In this document: piece by piece, positions 8,964-17,564 of the stretch
How positions within the stretch are numbered: position 1 is the stretch's first letter
Layout: the number at the start of each line of letters is the position of its first letter
DNA from: Nocardia mexicana NBRC 108244
Lineage (GTDB): Bacteria > Actinomycetota > Actinomycetes > Mycobacteriales > Mycobacteriaceae
Assembly (NCBI RefSeq): GCF_001613165.1
Contig: NZ_BDBV01000038.1
Location: 1-64,000, forward strand
Length of the DNA stretch: 64,000 nucleotides
Direction of reading: 5' to 3'
Program-made: the position numbers and the translations under genes
The notes under the pieces: generated by a model
The model's input: the letters and a program-made list of their open reading frames with translations, nothing else
Told to the model about the DNA's origin: nothing
Database searches by the model: none

Positions 8964-9242
8964 ATGAAACGCGTCGCTTTCGGTCTGGCGGGGGTCTGTA
9001 CGGCGATGGTGAGCGCGGGGGTGCTCGCGGCGGGCCCGGCGCCCGCCGTCGCCGTCCCCACGGGCGTCTACTGCTTCCAGACGATCTGTTACAACAGCAC
9101 GCCCGATACCCAGGCCGTCACCGGGACCGTCGTGTGCCCGTGGACGGAGTTGCCGGTCACCTGGGCCATCCCGCCGCACAGCGCCGCCTCGGTCGACGCG
9201 GCGTGCCCGGCGGGCGAGCGGTCGGAGGGCGTGCGGTTCTGA
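8964..9242 (+). CDS. Small secreted Cys-containing protein, function unknown
   Basis: A 92-aa protein with a clear Sec signal peptide (MKR, hydrophobic core, predicted cleavage after APAVA near residue 30). The mature part of about 62 aa has four Cys, suggesting two disulfides. A GGAGCAAGGG ribosome-binding site lies directly upstream of ATG 8964. No family was recognised. It is followed by its own hairpin. Confidence 0.75.
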   Translation: MKRVAFGLAGVCTAMVSAGVLAAGPAPAVAVPTGVYCFQTICYNSTPDTQAVTGTVVCPWTELPVTWAIPPHSAASVDAACPAGERSEGVRF

Positions 9243-9266
9243 CCCGCCGACGCTGATTTCGGTTCC

Positions 9267-9297
9267 GGGGACCGCCGGAGAACAAACCGGCGGCCCC
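9267..9297 (+). terminator. Hairpin after the small secreted protein
   Basis: A stem of GGGG plus CCGCCGG (9267-9278, one bulged A) pairs with CCGGCGG plus CCCC (9287-9297) around an 8-nt loop. There is no T tract, so this is a probable but not certain terminator. Confidence 0.55.
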
Positions 9298-9380
9298 GCG
9301 GCGGAGTGATCGTTCGGCCGCGCGGGAACTGGGTGAATGCGACACTGGGCACGACGACCCCGACGCTTACGGGAGCCCTG

Positions 9381-10802
9381 ATGACACGCATACTCGTTCG
9401 TGGCGGGACGGTGGTGTCCGCCACGGGATCTCAGCCGCTGGACGTGATAATCGACGGTGACACCGTCGCGGCGGTGCTCCGGCCGGGCTCGGCAGTTCTC
9501 GGTGCGGACCCGGCGGCGAGCGTGGACACCGTCATCGAGGCCGCCGGGAAGTACGTGCTGCCCGGTGGCGTGGACGGGCACACGCACATGCAGATGCCGT
9601 TCGGCGGCACCGAGGCGTCGGACACCTTCGAAACCGGCACGCGCGCAGCGGCCTTCGGCGGGACCACCACCATCGTCGACTTCGCGGTGCAGAAACCCGG
9701 TGTGCGCGTCCAGGATTCGATCGCCGCCTGGCACGACAAGGCGGCCGGGAACTGTGCGATCGACTACGGATTCCATCAGATCGTCGGCGACGTGAACGAC
9801 GAATCCCTGAAGGGCATGGCGGAACTGGTGGCCGAGGGCGTCACGAGTTTCAAGCTGTTCATGGCCTATCCGGGCGTGTTCTACTCCGACGACGGACAGA
9901 TCCTGCGGGCCATGCAGACCAGCGCGGAGCTCGGCGCACTGCTGATGATGCACGCGGAGAACGGCATCGCCATCGACGTACTGGTCGCCCAGGCGCTGCG
10001 GCGCGGCGACACCGCCCCGTACTATCACGGAACCACCCGGCCCTGGCAGCTCGAGGAAGAGGCCACGCACCGGGCGATCATGCTGGCACAGGTGACCGGG
10101 GCGCCGCTGTATGTGGTGCACGTATCGGCCAAGCAGGCCCTCGAGCAGATCGTGCAGGCGCGGAGCAAGGGGCAGAACGTCTTCGGGGAGACCTGTCCGC
10201 AGTATCTGTACCTGTCGCTGGAGGAGCAGCTGGGCGCGCCGGGCTTCGAGGGCGCGAAGTGGGTGTGCTCGACGCCGCTGCGCTCGCGCGCCGAGGGGCA
10301 TCAGGACGAGCTGTGGCGGTACCTGCGCACCGGAGGCGTCACCACGGTCGCCACCGACCACTGCCCGTTCTGCATGAAGGATCAGAAGGATATGGGGGTC
10401 GGCGATTTCAGCAAGATTCCCAACGGCATCGGGGGTGTGGAGCATCGCATGGATCTGATGTTCCAGGGCGTCGTGGACGGGCGGCTGTCGCTGGAACGCT
10501 GGGTCGACGTCTGCTGCACGACGCCCGCGCGCATGTTCGGGATGTATCCGAGAAAGGGCGTCATCAGCCCGGGCGCCGACGCCGATATCGTCGTCTACGA
10601 CCCGAACGGGCATACCAGCATCGGCGTGGGCAAGACCCACCACATGAACATGGACTATTCGGCGTACGAGGGCTTCGAGATCGACGGGCACGTCGACACC
10701 GTGCTGTCGCGGGGCCGGGTGATCGTGGACGGGGGCCGCTATCTGGGCCGTCCCGGCGACGGGCGGTTCCTCGAGCGCGGGCTTTCGCAGAACCTGCTCT
10801 GA
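9381..10802 (+). CDS. hydA: Dihydropyrimidinase / D-hydantoinase
   Basis: A 473-aa cyclic amidohydrolase that opens dihydrouracil/dihydrothymine or 5-substituted hydantoins. Start ATG 9381 follows GGGAG at 9371-9375. The binuclear metal site is complete: HTH near residue 64, the carboxylated Lys in TSFKLFMAYPG (about 157), His in MMHAENG, His in YVVHVS and Asp in ATDHCPF. Length and motif order are normal. It heads a likely operon with the LLM oxidoreductase (22 nt on) and a class III aminotransferase. No beta-ureidopropionase or dihydropyrimidine dehydrogenase is present in the window. Confidence 0.94.
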   Translation: MTRILVRGGTVVSATGSQPLDVIIDGDTVAAVLRPGSAVLGADPAASVDTVIEAAGKYVLPGGVDGHTHMQMPFGGTEASDTFETGTRAAAFGGTTTIVDFAVQKPGVRVQDSIAAWHDKAAGNCAIDYGFHQIVGDVNDESLKGMAELVAEGVTSFKLFMAYPGVFYSDDGQILRAMQTSAELGALLMMHAENGIAIDVLVAQALRRGDTAPYYHGTTRPWQLEEEATHRAIMLAQVTGAPLYVVHVSAKQALEQIVQARSKGQNVFGETCPQYLYLSLEEQLGAPGFEGAKWVCSTPLRSRAEGHQDELWRYLRTGGVTTVATDHCPFCMKDQKDMGVGDFSKIPNGIGGVEHRMDLMFQGVVDGRLSLERWVDVCCTTPARMFGMYPRKGVISPGADADIVVYDPNGHTSIGVGKTHHMNMDYSAYEGFEIDGHVDTVLSRGRVIVDGGRYLGRPGDGRFLERGLSQNLL

Positions 10803-10824
10803 GCACCGGAACGGAGTGTGCGAC

Positions 10825-11871
10825 ATGGATATCGGTGTGGTCCTGCAGTGCACGCCGCCGGCCTCGCGCGTGGTGGAGCTGGCCAGGGTGGCGGAGACAC
10901 ACGGGTTCTCGCACGTGTGGACCTTCGATTCGCATCTGCTGTGGCAGGAGCCCTATGTCATCTACAGCCAGATCCTCTCCGCCACAAGGAAAGTCGTGGT
11001 GGGGCCGATGGTGACCAATCCGTCGACCCGGGACTGGACGGTGACCGCGTCGACCTTCGCCACGCTCAACGACATGTTCGGCAACCGGACCGTGTGCGGT
11101 ATCGGCCGCGGCGACTCGGCGGTCCGGACCCTCGGCGGACGACCGGCCACGCTCGCGACGCTGCGCGAATCCGTCGAGGTGATCCGCGAATTGGGCAACG
11201 GGCGCAGCGCGCGCGTCGGCGAGACCACGATCCGGTTCCCGTGGGCACACGCGTCGCGGCTCGAGGTGTGGGTGGCCGGATACGGGCCGCGCGCACTGGA
11301 TCTCACCGGTGAGGTCGCCGACGGGTACATCCTGCAACTGGCCGATCCGGACATCACCGCGTGGACCGTCGGCCGGGTGCGGGCGGCCGCCGAGCGGGCG
11401 GGCCGCGATCCCGCCGAGATCACCGTCTGCGTGGCCGCGCCCGCCTACATCACCGACGGCACGGTGGCCGCGCTGAAACACGCCCGCGAGCAGTGTCGGT
11501 GGTTCGGCGGTATGGTCGGCAACCACGTCGCCGAGATCGTCGCGAAATACGGTGCGGGCGGCGAGGTCCCGGCCGCGCTGACCGACTACGTCGCCGGGCG
11601 GCGGGGCTACGACTACAACCAGCACGGTCGCGCGGGAAATACCCATGCCGACTTCGTACCCGACGCCATCGTGGACCGGTTCTGCCTGCTCGGCACCGCG
11701 GACGACCACCTGGCCCGGCTGGGCGAGCTGGCGGAACTCGGCGTCGACCAGTTCGCCGTGTATCTGCAGCACGACGCGAAGACCGCGACGCTCGAGGCCT
11801 ACGGCGAATCGGTGCTGCCCCGCCTGGACGCACCCGTCGTCGCGACGGAAACGACCGGCACCGCGCCGTGA
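10825..11871 (+). CDS. LLM-class (F420-type) flavin oxidoreductase, CPS_4043-like
   Basis: A 348-aa luciferase-like monooxygenase-fold protein. Start ATG 10825 is preceded by CGGAG; GTG 10816 is possible. It opens with the LLM beta strand DIGVVLQ and keeps VVVGPMVTNPSTRD, a GIGRGDSAVRTLG loop and the WVAGYGPRALDLTGEVADGY segment typical of F420- or FMN-binding members. It resembles the subgroup often found beside dihydropyrimidinases. Its substrate is not determined; the context suggests redox chemistry on a pyrimidine- or hydantoin-derived compound. Confidence 0.85.
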   Translation: MDIGVVLQCTPPASRVVELARVAETHGFSHVWTFDSHLLWQEPYVIYSQILSATRKVVVGPMVTNPSTRDWTVTASTFATLNDMFGNRTVCGIGRGDSAVRTLGGRPATLATLRESVEVIRELGNGRSARVGETTIRFPWAHASRLEVWVAGYGPRALDLTGEVADGYILQLADPDITAWTVGRVRAAAERAGRDPAEITVCVAAPAYITDGTVAALKHAREQCRWFGGMVGNHVAEIVAKYGAGGEVPAALTDYVAGRRGYDYNQHGRAGNTHADFVPDAIVDRFCLLGTADDHLARLGELAELGVDQFAVYLQHDAKTATLEAYGESVLPRLDAPVVATETTGTAP

Positions 11872-11918
11872 TTGTGTCCGGTAGACCGGACAGTGGATCT
11901 GGTGAGAAGGGGAATGTG

Positions 11919-13229
11919 ATGGACCACGTCTTCTATCCGTGGAGCGCGCAGGCGAGCGTGGACCCGGTGCCGATCACCGGCGCCGAGGGATCGTGGTTCT
12001 GGGACGCGACCGGCAAGCGCTATCTGGACTTCTCGTCGCAGCTGGTGAACGTCAATATCGGACATCAGCATCCCGACGTGGTGGAAGCGATTGTGGCGCA
12101 GGCGAAATCGCTCACCACGATCTCGCCGACCGTCGGCAACGAGGCGCGCAGCGAACTGGCGCGGCTGATCGTGGAGCGTGCCCCCGGCGACCTGAACCGG
12201 GTGCTGTTCACCACCGGCGGCGCGGAAGCGGTCGAACACGCGGTGCGCCTGGCGCGCAGCTACACCGGGCGCACGACGATGCTGTCGGCCTACCGCTCCT
12301 ATCACGGCGGCACCGGCACCGCCATCGGACTGACCGGCGAGCCCCGCCGCTGGGGAGCCGAACCCACCAATGTGGACGTGGTGCGCTTCTTCGGTCCCTA
12401 CCCGTACCGATCGGCCTGGGGCGCAACGACTCCCGAGGAGGAGTGCGACGCGGCGCTGCGGCATCTGCGTCAGGTCGTCGAACTGGAAGGGCCGCAACAC
12501 ATCGCGGGCCTGATCATGGAGACCGTGGTGGGCACCAACGGGGTACTGGTGCCGCCGCCCGGATACCTGGCCGGGGTGCGGGCGCTGTGCGACGAATTCG
12601 GCATCGTCTACATCGCCGACGAGGTGATGGCCGGATTCGGCCGCGTCGGTGAGTGGTTCGCGGTGCAGGCCTTCGACGTCGCGCCGGATCTGATCACCTT
12701 CGCCAAGGGCGTGAACTCCGGCTACGTTCCGCTCGGCGGCGTCCTGATCGCCGAACGCATCGCCGAGCGCTACGACCACGCCGTCTATCCGGGCGGACTC
12801 ACCTACGCGGGGCACCCGCTGGCCTGCGCGGCCGGGGTCGCCTCGGTCGAGGTGTTCGAACGCGAGGGCATCCTCGACCACGTCCGCGCCGTGGGCGCCG
12901 ACGTGCTCGGAAAAGGACTGCGGGACTTGGCGGCCCGGCATCCGTCGGTCGGTGAGGTGCGCGGGATGGGTTTCTTCTGGGCGCTGGAACTGGTGCGCGA
13001 CCGCGGCACCCGGGAACCGCTGATCCCGTTCGCCGCCGCGGGCGCCGCGGCGGAACCGATGCAGCGCGTCACCGCCGCGGCGAAGGGACGGGGCGTGTGG
13101 CCGTTCAACGTCGCCAACCGCTTCCAGATCGCGCCGCCGCTGACCACCTCGGCCGAGGACCTGCGGCAGGGCTTGGACATCGTCGACGAGGCGCTGACGG
13201 TAGCCGACGGCTATGTGAGTTCGACCTGA
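11919..13229 (+). CDS. Class III (omega) aminotransferase, PLP-dependent
   Basis: 436 aa; ATG 11919 with GAGAAGGGGA just upstream. Diagnostic features are the YIADEVMAGFGR stretch with the PLP-binding Asp and the Schiff-base Lys in TFAKGVNSGYVPLGG. The FTTGGAEAVEHAVRLAR phosphate-binding segment and the downstream PGGLTYAGHPLACAA segment are also present. Close relatives act on beta-alanine, taurine or other omega-amino acids. In this operon the likely job is removing the amino group from the beta-amino acid made by reductive pyrimidine breakdown (inference). Confidence 0.9.
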   Translation: MDHVFYPWSAQASVDPVPITGAEGSWFWDATGKRYLDFSSQLVNVNIGHQHPDVVEAIVAQAKSLTTISPTVGNEARSELARLIVERAPGDLNRVLFTTGGAEAVEHAVRLARSYTGRTTMLSAYRSYHGGTGTAIGLTGEPRRWGAEPTNVDVVRFFGPYPYRSAWGATTPEEECDAALRHLRQVVELEGPQHIAGLIMETVVGTNGVLVPPPGYLAGVRALCDEFGIVYIADEVMAGFGRVGEWFAVQAFDVAPDLITFAKGVNSGYVPLGGVLIAERIAERYDHAVYPGGLTYAGHPLACAAGVASVEVFEREGILDHVRAVGADVLGKGLRDLAARHPSVGEVRGMGFFWALELVRDRGTREPLIPFAAAGAAAEPMQRVTAAAKGRGVWPFNVANRFQIAPPLTTSAEDLRQGLDIVDEALTVADGYVSST

Positions 13230-13260
13230 TCGACACCTTGCGGTGCTAACGTTCGCGGAT

Positions 13261-13941
13261 GTGAAGGTGGAGTTGCGGCACAACCCCTCGTCGACGATCG
13301 CGCGCTGCGTACTGGCCGGCGGCGAGCCGATGCGGGTGGAAAGCGGTGCCATGGTGGCGCATTCGGCCGGGGTCACGCTGGCCGCCAAGGCGGAGGGCGG
13401 GATTCTCGCCGGGCTCAAGCGGTCGGTGCTGGCCGGGGAGTCGTTCTTCGTGTCGACGTTCACCGCGCCGCCGCAGGGCGGCTGGGTCGACGTCGCGCCC
13501 GCCCTGCCGGGCGATATGCTCGCGCTGCCGATCGCCCCGGACCGCCCGTTCTTCATCAGCCGCGGCAGCTGGTGCGCCAATTCCCATGGCGTACAGGTGG
13601 AGACGCAGTGGGCCGGGTTCGCGAACCTGTTCGGCGGCGAGGGCGGATTCGGACTGCGCGCGCACGGGCAGGGCGAGGTGGTGCTCGGAGTGTTCGGGGC
13701 CATCGACGTGATCGATCTGCAACAGGGCGAGGCGGTCACCATCGACAGCGGACATGTCGTCGCCTACGACCTGGCCATGAACTTCAGTATCCGCCGGGCG
13801 GTTTCGGGCCGGTCGCTGCAGTCCTTCAAATCGGGGGAGGGCCTCGTCTTCGACTTCACCGGCCCGGGTCGGGTGCTCCTGCAAACCCGCAACCCGGGCG
13901 CCTTCGCGGCTTGGGCGGGCGCGGTCACCTCCTCCGGCTGA
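13261..13941 (+). CDS. AIM24 / TIGR00266-family protein
   Basis: A 226-aa protein of the all-beta AIM24 family: VESGAMVAHS, GGLKRSVLAGESFFVSTFTA-like strands and GLVFDFTGPGRVLLQTRNP near the C-terminus. The biochemical role of the bacterial members is not known. GTG 13261 is preferred over GTG 13243 because TAACGT at 13246-13251 would act as a -10 box about ten bases upstream, making the message leaderless. It follows the aminotransferase by 31 bases but appears to have its own promoter. Confidence 0.85.
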   Translation: MKVELRHNPSSTIARCVLAGGEPMRVESGAMVAHSAGVTLAAKAEGGILAGLKRSVLAGESFFVSTFTAPPQGGWVDVAPALPGDMLALPIAPDRPFFISRGSWCANSHGVQVETQWAGFANLFGGEGGFGLRAHGQGEVVLGVFGAIDVIDLQQGEAVTIDSGHVVAYDLAMNFSIRRAVSGRSLQSFKSGEGLVFDFTGPGRVLLQTRNPGAFAAWAGAVTSSG

Positions 13942-13955
13942 CGCCAGCCACTCTT

Positions 13956-14024
13956 ATTACCGGCACGCTCTTGGCCGGAATCCGATCGAGACGTAGGGAT
14001 TCCGGCCAAAGGCGTGCCGGTAAT
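13956..14024. repeat. Long inverted repeat (28-bp arms)
   Basis: Arms 13956-13983 and 13997-14024 match at 26 of 28 positions (a 2-nt TC/CT mismatch at the centre), separated by 13 nt. The core TTGGCCGGAATCC / GGATTCCGGCCAA resembles the other CCGGNAT palindromes in this window (23.1, 57.9 and 63.2 kb). It lies between the convergent AIM24 and Nudix genes and could end transcription from both sides. Confidence 0.85.
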
Positions 14025-14068
14025 GACGTGGTCGAGCGTGCCGGTAATGACGTGGTCGAGCGTGCCGG
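14014..14068. repeat. 24-bp direct repeat, two copies plus a partial third
   Basis: Identical 24-bp units at 14014-14037 and 14038-14061 begin GTGCCGGTAATGACG; a third copy is cut off after GTGCCGG at 14062. The first unit overlaps the right arm of the neighbouring inverted repeat, so the array probably grew from it. Confidence 0.88.
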
Positions 14069-14096
14069 GATGGCGTGGGTGGGTTCGGCCGGGAGC

Positions 14097-14612
14097 TCAG
14101 TCGAGTAGGTCGTCGATGAGCTGACGGGTGTCGGGGACGAACGGCCAGCTCGGATCGTCAAGGCGGGCACGGAGTTCCGCGTCGGTCCACCACCAGCCGT
14201 CGGCGATCTCCTCGGGCTGGTGCCGGATGGGGCCGTCGTAGCGCAGCTGGTAGGCGAACAGGTGGCAGCGCATCGGCGCGCCCTGCCAGACGCCGTCCCA
14301 CGACGCGGTGGCCAGCGGGAGCGGCCCGTCGTCGGCGCCGAGTTCGATGCCCAACTCCTCGCCGAGTTCGCGCACCGCCGCCTCGGCGGGGTCCTCGCCG
14401 GGGCTCAGTACGCCCCCGGCGAGGCAGTCGTGCATGCCCGCGAACACCATCTTGCTGTCGGTGCGCCGATGGACGTAGAGCCGCGCACCGTCGCCCGACC
14501 GCACCAGCACTCCCGCACTGGCGTGCCACAGCCCCTTGGCGTAGACCACCGACCGCTCGGCGCTGCCGATCTCGCGCCCGGCCCGGTCGTAGACCGCGAT
14601 GACCTCGCCCAT
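14097..14612 (-). CDS. Nudix hydrolase
   Basis: A 171-aa protein with an exact Nudix box: GGVLSPGED, then AAVRELGEELGIE, giving the G-x5-E-x7-REUxEExGU pattern. It hydrolyses a nucleoside-diphosphate-linked substrate. The FAGMHDCLAGG lead-in and WWWTDAEL region resemble the IPP-isomerase-like Nudix subgroup; the substrate is unknown. ATG 14612 lies one base from the stop of the GntR gene (TGACATG), so it is translated by coupling with that regulator. Confidence 0.9.
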   Translation of the reverse strand: MGEVIAVYDRAGREIGSAERSVVYAKGLWHASAGVLVRSGDGARLYVHRRTDSKMVFAGMHDCLAGGVLSPGEDPAEAAVRELGEELGIELGADDGPLPLATASWDGVWQGAPMRCHLFAYQLRYDGPIRHQPEEIADGWWWTDAELRARLDDPSWPFVPDTRQLIDDLLD

Positions 14613-14613
14613 G

Positions 14614-15342
14614 TCAATAGGCCTGATCGATACCGGCGTAGGCGGCGAGGATCTGTGACTCGGCATCGCCGAGATAGTCGGCGAGCATATCGGCCGCGTC
14701 CGCCGCCCGTCCGCCCGCGAGGGTGTCGAGCACCTCGTGATTGCGGCGCAGATACGGGTGGTGGAAGGCATTGGGATCGGCCACCACGTGGAAGATCAGC
14801 CGCAGCTCGTTCCAGACGTTCGACATCAGCGCGTCGAGCAGGCGGCTGTCGTTGAGCGCGGTGACGGCGCGGTGGAAGTCGACGTCGGCCGTGCCGACAC
14901 CTGTCCAATCACCCTGTGCCGCACACTGATCCGCGCGCACCAGGGTGGCCGCGACCGGGCCCAGATCGGCGCCCGTGCGCGGATGGTCACGCAGCGCGGC
15001 GCATTCGACGATGCGGCGGCACTTGTAGACCTCGGCGACGTCCTCGGCGCTCGGAATCCGTACGAACACACCGCGATTGAGCTCGTGTACGACGAGCCGC
15101 TCCTCGATCAGCGTGCGAAACGCCTCGCGCAGGGTGTTGCGCGAAACTTTCAGCGCCGCACATATATCGGGCTCCGACAGCCGGGTGCCGGGCCGGAACG
15201 TGCCGTCCAGGATGCGGTCCCGGACGATATCGGCCACCTGGGCGCTGCGGCTGGCGCGATCGAGGCGCCCGCGGTGCGCGGCCAGCGCCGCATAGCCCTC
15301 GACCGCCGCGCCGGGCGGTGTGCTGGCAGACGCCGACGTCAT
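14614..15342 (-). CDS. GntR-family regulator with FCD domain
   Basis: 242 aa from ATG 15342, with GAGGAGGA upstream. The winged HTH (about residues 30-95) includes LSEPDICAALKVSRNTLREA; the C-terminal FCD ligand domain contains the metal-binding-type DVDFHRAVTALNDS and RRNHEVLDTL segments. It is divergent from the MFS-pxpABC operon across a 161-bp region rich in palindromes, so it probably represses that operon in response to an organic acid such as 5-oxoproline (inference). Confidence 0.9.
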   Translation of the reverse strand: MTSASASTPPGAAVEGYAALAAHRGRLDRASRSAQVADIVRDRILDGTFRPGTRLSEPDICAALKVSRNTLREAFRTLIEERLVVHELNRGVFVRIPSAEDVAEVYKCRRIVECAALRDHPRTGADLGPVAATLVRADQCAAQGDWTGVGTADVDFHRAVTALNDSRLLDALMSNVWNELRLIFHVVADPNAFHHPYLRRNHEVLDTLAGGRAADAADMLADYLGDAESQILAAYAGIDQAY

Positions 15343-15410
15343 CGAAGTCCTCCTCGTGGTGCCGACCGATTGTGCGGGATCGACGTTACCCGCTCGGCGC
15401 CACGATTCCA

Positions 15411-15458
15411 GAACGATCCGTTCGTGGTATTGCAGGATCGTTGAACGATTTCGTACGA
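15411..15458. promoter_or_regulatory. Cluster of candidate GntR operators between gntR and the MFS gene
   Basis: Three palindromes occur within 48 bp: GAACG-ATC-CGTTC (15411-15423), ATCGTT-G-AACGAT (15437-15449, perfect) and TCGTACGA (15451-15458, perfect). All share ACGAT/ATCGT half-sites. Short inverted repeats of this size suit FCD-type GntR dimers. They lie about 45-95 bp upstream of the MFS start and 70-115 bp from the gntR start. Confidence 0.65.
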
Positions 15459-15503
15459 TCGAGACCTGCACCACACCCTCCCCGAGATGCCCGAGGGGTC
15501 ATC

Positions 15504-16787
15504 ATGACGGATATGCCCACCACCACCGCTTCGGCCGGTACCCGCGCGTTCGCGGGCTTCTTCGACTGGTTCCGCAGCTTCAGCGCCACCGGGAAGCGTG
15601 CCTTCTTCGGCGCCTTCGGCGGGTACGGCCTGGATTCCTACGACTTCCAGGTGCTGCCACTGTCGCTGGGCGCGATCGCGTCCTACTTCGCCATCAGCAC
15701 CGGCCAGTCCGGGTTGCTCACCACCGTCACCCTGGTGGTGTCGGCGGCGGGCGGCGCTATCGCCGGTGTGCTGGCCGACCGGATCGGCCGGGTTCGCACG
15801 CTGCAGCTGACCATCGCGGTGTACGCGCTGTTCACCGTCTTGTGCGGCCTGGCCTGGAACTTCGAATCGCTGCTGGTGTTCCGCGCGCTGCAGGGCCTCG
15901 GATTCGGCGGCGAATGGGCGGCCGGGGCGATTCTGGTCGCCGAATACGCCAAGCCGGAGTACCGCGGCCGGGCGGTGGCCTTCGTGCAGAGCGCCTGGGC
16001 GGTCGGCTGGGGCCTGGCGGTCTGCGTGTACACGGTCGTGTTCCAGATGTTCGACGAGTCGCTGGCCTGGCGGGTGCTGTTCTTCACGGGTGCGCTGCCG
16101 GCGCTGCTGATCGTGTGGGTGCGCCGCAGCGTCACCGATGCCGAGGCGGTCACGGCCAAGCGCGAGCGGGCGGTCGGCGAGCGCGGGCGTTTCGGCGTGA
16201 TCTTCGGGCGCGACCTGGTGCGTACTACGTTCTTCGCGAGCCTGATGGCCACCGGCGTGCAGGGCGGCTACTACACCCTGGCGACCTGGCTGCCGACCTA
16301 TCTGAAGAAGAGTCGCGACCTCACCGTGGTCGGGACCGGCGGATACCTGTTCTTCCTGATCGGCGGCGCGTTCCTGGGCTATGTCACCGGCGGCGTGCTG
16401 ACCGACCGGATCGGTCGCAAGCGCAACATCCAGCTGTTCGCGGTGCTGTCGGTGGTCTTCATGGTCGCCTACACCCAGATTCCGGACGGCGCCAACACCC
16501 TGGTCCTGGTGCTCGGTGTGCCGCTGGGCTTCTCCACCTCGGCCATCTTCTCCGGCTTCGGGTCATACTTGGCAGAGCTGTATCCGACCGAATTCCGCGG
16601 TACCGGTCAGGGATTCACCTACAACATCGGCCGCGGAGTGGGCGCGGTCTTCCCCACCGCGGTCGGCTACCTGGCCTCGACGACACTCGGGCTGGCGGGT
16701 GCCATGCTGTTCGGGGCGCTCGGCTACGCGATCGCGGTGCTGGCGCTGTTCGGCCTGCCCGAGACGCGGGGCCGGGAACTGGTGTGA
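15504..16787 (+). CDS. MFS transporter, aromatic/organic-acid:H+ symporter type
   Basis: A 427-aa membrane protein with about 12 hydrophobic segments. The loop 2-3 motif is present (GVLADRIGRVRTL, about residues 80-92) and repeated in the second half as GVLTDRIGRKRN. FRALQGLGFGGEWAAGA matches the sialate/aromatic-acid MFS subgroup, and the early LDSYDFQVL segment is the usual charged site in helix 1. It starts the operon that continues into pxpABC, so the likely cargo is 5-oxoproline or a related cyclic amide (inference). Confidence 0.9.
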   Translation: MTDMPTTTASAGTRAFAGFFDWFRSFSATGKRAFFGAFGGYGLDSYDFQVLPLSLGAIASYFAISTGQSGLLTTVTLVVSAAGGAIAGVLADRIGRVRTLQLTIAVYALFTVLCGLAWNFESLLVFRALQGLGFGGEWAAGAILVAEYAKPEYRGRAVAFVQSAWAVGWGLAVCVYTVVFQMFDESLAWRVLFFTGALPALLIVWVRRSVTDAEAVTAKRERAVGERGRFGVIFGRDLVRTTFFASLMATGVQGGYYTLATWLPTYLKKSRDLTVVGTGGYLFFLIGGAFLGYVTGGVLTDRIGRKRNIQLFAVLSVVFMVAYTQIPDGANTLVLVLGVPLGFSTSAIFSGFGSYLAELYPTEFRGTGQGFTYNIGRGVGAVFPTAVGYLASTTLGLAGAMLFGALGYAIAVLALFGLPETRGRELV

Positions 16788-16817
16788 GATAAGCGATTTC
16801 GCGAGGCGGTGAGTGTG

Positions 16818-17564
16818 ATGATCGATCTGAACAGCGACCTCGGCGAGGGGTTCGGCGCCTGGTCCATGGGTGACGATGCCGCCCTGCTCGAGATCGTCAC
16901 CAGTGCCAATATCGCCTGCGGGTTCCACGCGGGCGACCCCTCGATCATGCGGCGCACCTGCGAGCTGGCCGTGGCGCGCGGGGTGCGGATCGGCGCGCAC
17001 ATCTCCTATCGCGACCTGGCCGGGTTCGGCCGCCGCGCGATGGCCGTGCCGCCGCGCGAGCTGTCCGACGAATGCCTGTACCAGATCGGCGCGCTGGACG
17101 CGTTCGCGCGGGCCGCGGGGGACCGGGTCCGGTACGTGAAACCGCATGGGGCGCTGTATCACGCGGCCTCGGCGGACCGGGCCGTCGCCGACGCGGTGGC
17201 CGGTGCGGCGGCGAGCTTCGGCGGGCTCGGACTGCTCGGACTGCCGGGGTCGCAGCTGGCGGCGGCCGCGGCGGCGGCCGGAATCGAGTTCTACGCCGAG
17301 GGATTCGCCGATCGCGCGTACACACCGGCCGGGACCCTGGTGTCGCGCTCGGCGCCCGGCAGCGTGCTGGACGAGGAATCGGCACTCGCGCAAGCGGTTT
17401 CGATCGCCGTCGATGGACAGACCAGCGACGTGGACGGGGCTCGGGTCGCCGTGCATGCCCGCAGCCTGTGCGTGCACGGCGATTCGCCGGGGGCCGTGGC
17501 GATGGCGCGGGCGATCCGGGATGCGCTGGTGGGCAAGGGTATCGGGGTCGAGGCATTCGCATGA
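16818..17564 (+). CDS. pxpA: 5-oxoprolinase subunit A (LamB/YcsF family)
   Basis: 248 aa. With PxpB and PxpC it forms the ATP-dependent 5-oxoprolinase that turns 5-oxoproline into glutamate. The start MIDLNSDLGEGFG is the family signature; ANIACGFHAGDPSIMR and YVKPHGALYH are conserved as well. ATG 18 bases from the MFS-proximal purine-rich stretch is favoured, with GTG 16809 and GTG 16815 as alternatives. The stop overlaps pxpB (ATGA). Confidence 0.93.
   Translation: MIDLNSDLGEGFGAWSMGDDAALLEIVTSANIACGFHAGDPSIMRRTCELAVARGVRIGAHISYRDLAGFGRRAMAVPPRELSDECLYQIGALDAFARAAGDRVRYVKPHGALYHAASADRAVADAVAGAAASFGGLGLLGLPGSQLAAAAAAAGIEFYAEGFADRAYTPAGTLVSRSAPGSVLDEESALAQAVSIAVDGQTSDVDGARVAVHARSLCVHGDSPGAVAMARAIRDALVGKGIGVEAFA

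Noticed and set aside
7707..9242. Long plus-strand open frame running through the 18-bp repeats and antisense to the cyclophilin gene
   Set aside because: Openness follows from the 18-bp period and high GC; the frame is opposite a clear cyclophilin gene. Only its last 92 codons, from ATG 8964 with a ribosome-binding site and signal peptide, are accepted as a gene.
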